Shown one piece after another: positions 1-6,389 of a stretch of 6,495 nucleotides of DNA (position 1 is the first letter of the stretch; the number at the start of each line of letters is the position of its first letter). The stretch spans positions 1-6,495 of the forward strand of contig CAZPLZ010000183.1 of NCBI GenBank assembly GCA_964587525.1, written 5' to 3'. The notes beneath the pieces are model-generated. The model saw nothing but the letters and a program-made list of their open reading frames with translations. It did no database searches and had not been told where the DNA came from. Source of the DNA: CAZPLZ01 sp964587525. GTDB lineage: Bacteria > Oederibacteriota > CAKKQC01. Made by a program: the position numbers and the translations under genes.

Positions 1-1
1 C

Positions 2-847
2 ATCGGCACGCCCGGGCACACTCTCTACCACAGCCCGGACGACACCTCGGGGCCGGTGACATACCAGGCCGGCAACCTGTCCCGCATCGCCGAGCTGACC
101 GGGGTTACGGTGGTGGGCGACTTCCGGACCCGGGATGTGGCCGCGGGCGGCCAGGGCGCTCCGCTGGCACCGTATGCCCACTGGGTGCTTTTCACTCACG
201 CCCGGGAGCCACGCCTCATCCTGAACCTTGGAGGGATCGCGAACGTCACCTGGCTCCCCGCACGTGCGGAACCGGGTGACGTGGCAGCCTTTGACACTGG
301 GCCAGCGAACATGATCCTGGATGCGCTGGCCGGAAAGTTCTCCCGCGGCCGGCTGCGGTGTGACATGAACGGGCGGCTGGCAGCCAAAGGCACGGTACAT
401 CCAAAGGTGCTGGCGCGGCTTTTGGCGCACAGATATTTTTCCTTAAGACCCCCCAAAAGCACCGGGCGGGAGGAGTTCGGCGCCCCAATCCTGCCTGCGT
501 TTCGAGGGCTTGTAGCACCGGATGCCCTGGCCACCGCCACGGCACTTACCGCCGTTTCGGTCGCGGACCAGATCCGGCGCTGGCTTCCGGCTTCAGCCCG
601 GACAGCCGCCGTGTATGCAGGTGGCGGCGGAACGCGCAACCCAACGCTCATGCGGCATCTCCGCGAAGCCCTCGCGCCCCGCCGGATGCTCCCACTCTTG
701 GCCCTGGGATACCCCGAAGGAGCCGTAGAGCCTGCCTGTTTTGCGCTCCTGGCCCGGGCCCGGCTGCGGGGTTGCCCGAACGTGCTCCCCAACGTGACCG
801 GCGCCCGGCGCGCCGTGTGCGCCGGCGTCATCGCCCCTGGCACGTGA
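2..847 (+). CDS. anmK: Anhydro-N-acetylmuramic acid kinase, 5'-truncated by window edge
   Basis: AnmK phosphorylates and hydrates 1,6-anhydro-MurNAc with ATP to give MurNAc-6-phosphate, a cytoplasmic step of peptidoglycan recycling. The frame is open from base 2, so the GTG at 56 is an internal codon. About 281 residues are present, against roughly 370 for the family, so the N-terminus with the first ATP-binding loop lies off the left edge. Numbered from the GTG at 56, visible family motifs are AELTGVTVVGDFRTRD (12-27), LNLGGIANVT (56-65), FDTGPAN (79-85, containing the Asp known as the catalytic base), CDMNGRLAAKG (102-112), PPKSTGREEF (132-141), AGGGGTRNPTLM (188-199) and LPNVTGA (244-250). 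Upstream of residue 1, the usual HGQT motif reads PGHT (codons at about 11-22). The gene ends 18 nt before murQ, which acts on its product. The family assignment is secure; activity is inferred. Confidence 0.95.
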   Translation: MGTPGHTLYHSPDDTSGPVTYQAGNLSRIAELTGVTVVGDFRTRDVAAGGQGAPLAPYAHWVLFTHAREPRLILNLGGIANVTWLPARAEPGDVAAFDTGPANMILDALAGKFSRGRLRCDMNGRLAAKGTVHPKVLARLLAHRYFSLRPPKSTGREEFGAPILPAFRGLVAPDALATATALTAVSVADQIRRWLPASARTAAVYAGGGGTRNPTLMRHLREALAPRRMLPLLALGYPEGAVEPACFALLARARLRGCPNVLPNVTGARRAVCAGVIAPGT

Positions 848-865
848 GCGGGACCCTTTAAGCCC

Positions 866-1603
866 ATGCGCCGACTCCCCCTCACCGAGCGGGCCAACCC
901 GGCCACAGCTCGATTTTCCCGGCTTGCGCCCTTAAGCATGTTGCGGCTGATGAACCAAGAGGACGCGAAGGTGGCGCCCGCGATCAGGGCGATTCTGCCC
1001 AGGATCGCCCGGGCCGTGACCCAAGCCGAACAGGCATTGCGACAGGGCGGGCGGCTGATCTATGTGGGGGCAGGCACCAGCGGGCGGCTGGGAATCCTGG
1101 ACGCCGCCGAGGCCCCGCCCACCTTCGGTGTTCCGCCGGGTCTCATTCACGCCGTCATCGCCGGGGGGCGCAGGGCGGTCACCACCTCGGTGGAGGGTGC
1201 GGAAGACCGGGCAGCTCAGGGCGCGGCGGCGATTCGCCGCCTGCGGGTCAGGTCCAACGACGTGGTCATCGGCCTCTCCGCCAGCGGGATGACCCGGTTC
1301 GTGCTGGCCGCGGTGAGGCAAGCCCGCCGGCGGCGCGCGGCCACGATCGCGGTCACGTGCAACCCCCGGTCTCCCCTCGCACGGGCGGCTCGGATCGCTC
1401 TGGTTCCCCTCGTCGGCCCCGAGGTCATCACCGGATCCACCCGTCTGAAAGCCGGGACCGCCCAGAAAATGCTGCTGAACATGCTGTCCACCTGCGTCAT
1501 GGCCCGGCTGGGCCGGGTTGAAGGAAACCTCATGACTCACCTCATGCCCTTAAGCCTCAAACTGAAGGCCCGGGCGGTGCGCATCGCCGCGAGGGTAGGG
1601 TGA
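866..1603 (+). CDS. murQ: N-acetylmuramic acid 6-phosphate etherase, C-terminally short
   Basis: MurQ cleaves the lactyl ether of MurNAc-6-P to give GlcNAc-6-P and D-lactate, directly after AnmK. The 245-residue product starts with the typical TERANPAT segment (7-14), followed by a SIS sugar-phosphate fold. Signatures are AGTSGRLGILDAAEAPPTFG (69-88, Glu82 matching E. coli Glu83), VEGAED (109-114, Glu113 matching Glu114), TCNP (164-167), and GPEVITGSTRLKAGTAQ (184-200). The ATG at 866 fits the family N-terminus. No strong Shine-Dalgarno is visible, and the 18-nt gap after anmK suggests coupled translation. Oddities: the protein stops about 50 residues short of the usual 295-300, so the C-terminal small helical domain is absent, and the usual VDV..TN stretch after GNLM reads THLMPLS (224-230). 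The stop lies inside a repeat-like tract (1591-1612). It may be a natural short form or a 3'-truncated gene. Confidence 0.93.
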   Translation: MRRLPLTERANPATARFSRLAPLSMLRLMNQEDAKVAPAIRAILPRIARAVTQAEQALRQGGRLIYVGAGTSGRLGILDAAEAPPTFGVPPGLIHAVIAGGRRAVTTSVEGAEDRAAQGAAAIRRLRVRSNDVVIGLSASGMTRFVLAAVRQARRRRAATIAVTCNPRSPLARAARIALVPLVGPEVITGSTRLKAGTAQKMLLNMLSTCVMARLGRVEGNLMTHLMPLSLKLKARAVRIAARVG

Positions 1604-1612
1604 GGGGAGAGA
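1591..1612 (+). repeat. Possible repeat half-arm overlapping the murQ 3' end
   Basis: The tract gagggtagggtgagggg, followed by agaga, matches gagggttagggtgagggg at 2605-2622 in the intergenic repeat. The two differ by one T, then by two Gs in the next G run. Both are on the same strand. The TGA ending murQ (1601-1603) is part of this tract. The match is short and purine-rich, so chance similarity or a ribosome-binding role for the following gene cannot be excluded. Confidence 0.45.
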
Positions 1613-1624
1613 TAGAATAGACGG

Positions 1625-2515
1625 ATGAAAAAGCGCATCCCCCGGCTTGAAAACCCGTACCGGCGGCGGGGCCGCTGGTTCAAAGGTGCGTTCCATTTTC
1701 ACTCCACCAATTCGGACGGAGCGCTGCCGCCTTACCAGGCCATCGCCAAATACGTGAGCCTCGGCTATCAGGTGCTGGGCCTCTCGGACCACAACTTCGT
1801 CAGCCGGGTGCCGGCGTCGTGGTTTCCTGGAACGGTTCTGATCCCCACGGCTGAAATCTCCTCCCCGCATCTGCTCCACATCGGAGCCAACACCGTGGGC
1901 AGGCTCGTCTTCGAGAAAACTCCTCAAGCCCTGGCTCGCATCAAACGCGAAGGCGGGTTCTCGGTGCTCAATCACCCGGGCTGGTCCAACTGCACGTGGA
2001 ACGATTTGTCAAGGGTTTGGCCAGTGAACGCCCTGGAGATCTACAACCACTTAACGGAGATGGAAAACGCCGTGGGGCTGGCGGTGGAGCGGTGGGACAT
2101 GTTGCTGCAAACCGGCCGGCGGTACTGGGGCTTCGCCAGCGATGACGCGCACTTCAATCGGACATTCCCGCAATGTGACGGCGGCTGGGTGCGGATCCGT
2201 GCCCCCCGCTTAACCCAGCCTGAGATTTTACGTTCCCTTCATGCGGGCTCGTTTTATTCGTCCTCGGGCCCGCGCCTGTTCGATCTTCGCGTCGCGCGGG
2301 GCACCATCACGTTGCGGTGCTCCCCGGTCGTTGAAGTCCGCGCCATCGCCGACGGCGTCGGCAGCGGCGGCGTGCAGTTCGCTCAGCGCCCCCGGGGCCG
2401 GTGGGTGATCCAGTACCAAACGTGGGGGTGCCAGCCGAAGCGGTACGTCAGAATAGAGCTGCGGGACGCCAAAGGCCGGACGGCGTGGACTAACCCCCTG
2501 TTTGTGACCCCCTAG
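1625..2515 (+). CDS. PHP-domain metal-dependent phosphoesterase family protein
   Basis: A 296-residue protein of the PHP superfamily (polymerase and histidinol phosphatase type), a TIM-like barrel that binds two or three metal ions and hydrolyses phosphoesters. Visible metal-ligand motifs are HFH (His24, His26) with Asp31, SDHN (Asp55-His56), Glu77 in the AEISS segment, a His-rich stretch PHLLH (81-85), LNHPGW (115-120, His117) and ASDDAH (171-176). The barrel is followed by a beta-rich tail (about 198-296) with HAGSFYSSSGP and a closing RTAWTNPLF, the usual C-terminal module of this subfamily. No signal peptide is seen. The ATG at 1625 is preceded by the purine-rich ggggagaga, a weak and rather distant ribosome-binding site. 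It lies 21 nt after murQ, so it is probably in the same transcript. The substrate cannot be read from the sequence, and a role in wall recycling is not shown. Confidence 0.88.
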   Translation: MKKRIPRLENPYRRRGRWFKGAFHFHSTNSDGALPPYQAIAKYVSLGYQVLGLSDHNFVSRVPASWFPGTVLIPTAEISSPHLLHIGANTVGRLVFEKTPQALARIKREGGFSVLNHPGWSNCTWNDLSRVWPVNALEIYNHLTEMENAVGLAVERWDMLLQTGRRYWGFASDDAHFNRTFPQCDGGWVRIRAPRLTQPEILRSLHAGSFYSSSGPRLFDLRVARGTITLRCSPVVEVRAIADGVGSGGVQFAQRPRGRWVIQYQTWGCQPKRYVRIELRDAKGRTAWTNPLFVTP

Positions 2516-2523
2516 TTTTTCTT

Positions 2524-2637
2524 AATAAGGGGGAGAGGAATAGAGAGAAGGGAGGGTGAGGCTGTCCCCCCTCTCCCTTATTCCCTCTCCCCCCAAAGGG
2601 GGGAGAGGGTTAGGGTGAGGGGGGAGAGGGGGGAGCG
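2524..2637. repeat. GC-skewed dispersed repeat with stacked inverted repeats
   Basis: This fills the space between the convergent PHP gene and the large minus-strand gene. It contains an imperfect outer inverted pair (2524-2538 with 2570-2582, differing by a 2-nt indel). Next to it is a perfect hairpin (2583-2609), then a gttagggtgagggg arm and a polypurine stretch. Read on the minus strand it encodes PHPNPLPPLGGEG. I recognise this peptide as a frequent mistranslation of a repeat scattered in many unrelated bacterial genomes. It has no coding role here. It may end or stabilise transcripts from both sides, which is an inference. Confidence 0.7.
2583..2609. terminator. Perfect 12-bp hairpin, possible bidirectional terminator or RNA stabiliser
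   Basis: ccctctcccccc (2583-2594) and ggggggagaggg (2598-2609) are exact reverse complements separated by AAA. The stem begins 67 nt after the PHP stop and 28 nt beyond the stop of the minus-strand gene. No U-tract follows on either strand, so it is not a classical intrinsic terminator. A role in blocking 3' exonucleases or in Rho-type termination is only plausible. Confidence 0.4.
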
Positions 2638-5600
2638 TCAGTCGATGGTGACGCGGAAGCAGACGCAGCCAGTGGTGAAGATTCCGATCTCGTCGATGGT
2701 CCAGCGCAGCCAGGTCGTGTTCGTCGGAGGTGAGGTGCCCCCCGAGCCGATGTCGGTGAAGGAAGAGCTGGGCGGGATCGAGGCGCTGGCGGTGGTGGAA
2801 TACGCCATCCGATACCCCACGGGCGGCATGGGGGGGTCGCAAAACGCGGCGCTCGCCGGATCGGGTATATACCCGGTCCCATCGGGGATCGCATCATTGA
2901 TGGTAAAGTCAAACGCCGAGGCGGAGGAGTAATTGCTCCAGCAGATATTAAACCGCACCGTGTCCCCGGAGGCGGCGATCGTGAACCGTGGCTCCTTGAA
3001 CAGCTTCACGTCTGCTCCCACCACCATGATGGAGGTGATCCCAACGATGGAGCCGTCATTGATATCCGACGCCACCAAGGTCTGAAGGCCCAGATCGGTA
3101 AAGGTGACGTTGTAGAAAATTTTGCTGCCGCCCTCACTGCCAGACCAGTTGTAGGTGTAACCGCCCATGGAGGAGCCCTCGATGATGGCGTCGGGATCAC
3201 TGGAGGTGAAGCCGCTGGTGCCATCGTAGTCGGTCTTGGTGATACCGCTGCCAAGCACGGCAACCACCGTGATCCAGAATGACTGGCCGGAGTACATCAC
3301 CGGTGGAGCGATGATGTCGTAATGCAGACCCGTGCTGAGAAAGGGGGCGGTAAAAAACTTTTCCCGGTACTGTAACTGGTGGTACATGGCAATGAGCTCC
3401 CCCTGGGTCCCGCCCGGGAGCAGCTCGAACTTGTAGGTGGCGCGGTCGCCTACACCCGGCAAATCAGTGAACGCAATGCATTGGTCGGGCCCGTCAGTCG
3501 TGTAGGTCGCCAAGAGGGAACTGGTCCCGTCCACAACGCTGGTCCCCCTTACCGCCATACCGGCGGAATGGCAGAAGACGAGCACTGCCCACGAGCTGGT
3601 GCCTTTTGAGCTGCTGGCCTGATGGAACCAGAATTCCTGTCCAGCGGGGGTGGAGGTCGCCGGATGCATGAGGCTGCCACCCGCCCAGTCCCGAAACGCG
3701 GCGACCCCCGTGTTGACACTGATGTTGCCGCCACTCATCCACTCGATTTTCCAGGCGTTGGCGGTGGTTCCTGTACCCAACGTGAGCTGATCATAGGTAA
3801 AGCCAAAAACATGGGGATTGTCGAGACCGGTGAGGTCCGGATCCGCGGTCCGAACGCCGACCGGATCCCACGTGCCGGAACTTCCAGCCAGGGTAGCCGG
3901 AATGCCCTGCGAGGCGAGTCCCGGATTGCGGGGCCGGTAGTGGTAGACCCGATACGTGGCTGTCGTGGTGGGGCTGTGATTGCCGACCAGCATGTTATGC
4001 GGGTTGTTGAGGTGGTGCGCGAGTGCATAGAAGGTTCCGGGGCCCCCCGGGAGGGAGGTCATCAGCCCGTTTTCCGCGTTCGGCACCAGCGCCCCGTGCT
4101 CGTTATAGCCATACGTGACATTCGGATCGCCGAACGTGCCATACCCCTGGTAGACCACGATCTTGGCTTCGGAGGAAATAATCTTGTAGTGGCCCATAGC
4201 AGCGGCGGTGCAGCCAGCGAAGGGCATCCACAGGCTGTTGCCGTCGATGTCCCCCCCTTTGACATACTGCCAGTTCTGGCCGACGGGATCCCACCGGAAT
4301 ATATGTACGGTGGTCACCAGCGCCGGATCAAAATTTCCGTTCACATCGATACTCGTGTTGAACACCACCCAGGATTCCCCCCACCCGAGCTCGTCACTGA
4401 GCGGGATGGCCCGGCGGTACGAGTACAGGGTGAATCCGGAGGCGCTGAGAGACGTGGAAGGGATATACGTAAACGCGTCGCCGCCGTCGCCCGGACCCGG
4501 CATGAGGAGCCACAACAGAGGCGCGTTGCTCGTCATCTTGTAGAGCGCGGCATTGGGAGAGGCTGGACAAGCGGCGAGCCAGAAATACTGCGCGGGAGCC
4601 CGGGCAACCCCACAGCCTCCATACCCGCCATCCGCGAATCCCGCACATCCACCCTGGTACGAGACAATAGACGCGCTCTTTCCACCGGCGGCCGCGAAAC
4701 CTGCGCCCGTGTAGAAGAGTTTAAACAAATTGAAAATACCGTCTTTGTTCAGGGGATAGAAATTGATCATCAAACCACCATAGACAGGATCATCCGAGCA
4801 TTTTGTGCTGTTCGAAGCCTGGCCGACGTAACTGAAATACATCGTGCGCAGCACAATCGGGGCCAGGTGGGTGAAGATGCGCGGCGCCCCGGCGTGTCCG
4901 GTTCCGTCCACTTGGTTTGGCGCGCCCAATGCCATCAGGCTGACCGTAGAGATCGCCGTGGTGTTCGGCAAGGCGGCGGCAGTGCCCGCAGACGCCTTCC
5001 ATCGCAGTTCCATCGTCGCACCAGGAGGAAGGTCCAGCCTCCACGTCAGCAGCGTGGTCCCTGGAACGGACTCCACCCATCCCGGGCTGGCCGCCGAGCA
5101 TCCGGAGGGCGTCATCGTCCAGCCCAGGCACGGATCTTCAAACCCCATATTCGGTAGCCAGGGAGTCAACTCGGCCGGAACCGTATCCCAAATCGAGACA
5201 TTCCACCAGGTCTTCGTCGGCGATTTGTTGAGCACGAAGATGCTGTAAATAATCTCGTCGTTCACGTATCCAAATCTCGGAGCGAACAGCAGATCCTGAT
5301 CGGCGACTTTCCACGTGATGTAGCGGCGAATGATGGTATCCACGGGCGGATTCGTGTATGGGCCGACACATCCCGAACCTAGGAATTCCACCGAGGCCTC
5401 GTTATTCAGGCGTTCGCCCTCAATGGCCGCCACATCGCCGGATCCAAACTCGAACGTATTTCCGTTCCCCCAGTCCACCGTCACTTGGAAGCTCATCTCT
5501 CTGGTGGGTCCGCCGACGGTGCTGGCAGCGCCCGGCAGCGTCCAGCGCAGCCGGTTGACACCAACGCTGATGTCGGGATCCCATCCCGGATCAGGCGGAA

Positions 5601-6330
5601 CCGTGGCACTGCCCGCCACATAATGGGTCCGGGCAGGGATGGTATCAACAATCACAATGCTCGAGACGGACGTTCCCGGAAGCCCATAGTAAATCGTATA
5701 CGTCAGGGTATCTCCAGGAGCCACGTAGTCTTGATCGGCGGTCTTTTGGACGTACCGGAGGTATTTGGTTCGTCCCGTCCTCGGCTGGTCCCAGTTCGGG
5801 ATCTGGTAGCCGCAACTGTCGGTCATGCCCCCTGGCCAGGTGGGATTGAGGATATCGTTGTAGCCCATCCCCATGGTCACCGTGGCGCCCTCAGTTGGAC
5901 AGGCAGCCACATCAGCATACACTCGGAGTGGCGTGCTCACGTAGCCGAAGCCCGGTTCGGGAAGCGCGATGGTCCCTGCCCAGGTCCACGCCGGATACGT
6001 CTGGCCGCCGATGGTCCAGACATTGGCGTAGATCATGGCACTCAAGATACCCGTCTTCCCGCTGGGAACCTCGAAGTACACCGTCTGAATGTCGGTTCCG
6101 CCGGTCGCCGAACCGTAGTTGAAGATGGTCAGGCCGACGAGATCGCAGTTGGGGGTACCGGGACAATCCGTGTCCGAGCAGATCGTGAAGTCAAATCTGG
6201 CCACCAGCGCCAGTTCCCAGTTGGGAAAAAGAGTGGTCAGAGTATCATCCGTTGAATTCGGCACCTGATCGAGCAGTCCATCCGCCAGGGATGGAGGCGC
6301 TGGGGACAGGACGAGAAACAGGGTCAGCAA
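2638..6330 (-). CDS. Large secreted multidomain protein with DUF11-like and Ig-like domains
   Basis: About 1230 residues from the TTG at 6330; the true start may be farther upstream. The N-terminus has a hydrophobic run ending SPAPPSLA before DG, like a Sec signal peptide with cleavage after Ala16, so the protein is probably exported. An N-terminal beta-rich part (about 20-185) carries closely spaced cysteines (51, 56, 62). DUF11-like domains follow at about 190-320 (TADQDYVAPGDTLTYTIYY, then IVDTIPA) and 338-465 (VADQD, YVNDEIIYSIFVLN, WDTVPAEL). Residues about 490-1000 are unassigned, with many aromatic residues and Gly. A bacterial Ig-like domain lies at 1003-1105 (GTSGFTSSDPDA, VTFTDLGLQTLVASD), and a last DUF11-like domain at 1106-1230 (SGDTVRFNICWSN, INDAIPDGTGY). 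There is no LPXTG, C-terminal membrane helix or PEP-CTERM. A surface, adhesive or sheath role is inferred only. The nearly identical 3' end of a neighbouring gene starts 59 nt upstream. Confidence 0.85.
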   Translation of the reverse strand: MLTLFLVLSPAPPSLADGLLDQVPNSTDDTLTTLFPNWELALVARFDFTICSDTDCPGTPNCDLVGLTIFNYGSATGGTDIQTVYFEVPSGKTGILSAMIYANVWTIGGQTYPAWTWAGTIALPEPGFGYVSTPLRVYADVAACPTEGATVTMGMGYNDILNPTWPGGMTDSCGYQIPNWDQPRTGRTKYLRYVQKTADQDYVAPGDTLTYTIYYGLPGTSVSSIVIVDTIPARTHYVAGSATVPPDPGWDPDISVGVNRLRWTLPGAASTVGGPTREMSFQVTVDWGNGNTFEFGSGDVAAIEGERLNNEASVEFLGSGCVGPYTNPPVDTIIRRYITWKVADQDLLFAPRFGYVNDEIIYSIFVLNKSPTKTWWNVSIWDTVPAELTPWLPNMGFEDPCLGWTMTPSGCSAASPGWVESVPGTTLLTWRLDLPPGATMELRWKASAGTAAALPNTTAISTVSLMALGAPNQVDGTGHAGAPRIFTHLAPIVLRTMYFSYVGQASNSTKCSDDPVYGGLMINFYPLNKDGIFNLFKLFYTGAGFAAAGGKSASIVSYQGGCAGFADGGYGGCGVARAPAQYFWLAACPASPNAALYKMTSNAPLLWLLMPGPGDGGDAFTYIPSTSLSASGFTLYSYRRAIPLSDELGWGESWVVFNTSIDVNGNFDPALVTTVHIFRWDPVGQNWQYVKGGDIDGNSLWMPFAGCTAAAMGHYKIISSEAKIVVYQGYGTFGDPNVTYGYNEHGALVPNAENGLMTSLPGGPGTFYALAHHLNNPHNMLVGNHSPTTTATYRVYHYRPRNPGLASQGIPATLAGSSGTWDPVGVRTADPDLTGLDNPHVFGFTYDQLTLGTGTTANAWKIEWMSGGNISVNTGVAAFRDWAGGSLMHPATSTPAGQEFWFHQASSSKGTSSWAVLVFCHSAGMAVRGTSVVDGTSSLLATYTTDGPDQCIAFTDLPGVGDRATYKFELLPGGTQGELIAMYHQLQYREKFFTAPFLSTGLHYDIIAPPVMYSGQSFWITVVAVLGSGITKTDYDGTSGFTSSDPDAIIEGSSMGGYTYNWSGSEGGSKIFYNVTFTDLGLQTLVASDINDGSIVGITSIMVVGADVKLFKEPRFTIAASGDTVRFNICWSNYSSASAFDFTINDAIPDGTGYIPDPASAAFCDPPMPPVGYRMAYSTTASASIPPSSSFTDIGSGGTSPPTNTTWLRWTIDEIGIFTTGCVCFRVTID

Positions 6331-6389
6331 CGGCGTGCATGCCAGCTTGACCCACCGCCGGGAGAGGTATAAAGGAAGAGGGGGGAGGG
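6331..6389 (-). other. Short spacer between tandem paralogs; unresolved start region
   Basis: On the minus strand this runs from the stop of the upstream paralog to the TTG at 6330. The frame of the large gene is open throughout and encodes RRWVKLACTP just before residue 1. That would give the signal peptide its missing positive n-region, yet there is no in-frame ATG, GTG or TTG in this stretch. An ATG at 6340-6338 is out of frame by one base, with a weak GGTGGG about 10 nt before it. A TTTATA/TATACC stretch (about 6374-6364) resembles a -10 box, but no matching -35 is evident. The part next to the upstream stop is a polypyrimidine tract. Confidence 0.4.

Noticed and set aside
196..939. 247-codon minus-strand open frame across anmK
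   Set aside because: It lies opposite clear AnmK motifs. Its composition is shadow-like and it crosses the anmK-murQ junction.
2516..2523. T-run after the PHP stop as an intrinsic terminator
   Set aside because: No GC-rich hairpin directly precedes the T-run. The only strong stem is downstream of it.
2522..2842. Minus-strand open frame containing PHPNPLPPLGGEG
   Set aside because: This peptide is a translation of the hairpin repeat and runs out of frame through the 3' end of the large gene. It is a known kind of spurious protein.
3622..5157. 511-codon open frame on the + strand, antisense to the large gene
   Set aside because: It has no recognisable motif and an arginine/glycine-rich shadow composition. 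The minus-strand frame carries DUF11 and Ig-like motifs, and the paralog differences are synonymous in the minus frame, so this is a by-product of codon use.
5485..6255. 256-codon + strand open frame opposite the 5' part of the large gene
   Set aside because: No family features. It overlaps the well-supported minus-strand domains entirely.
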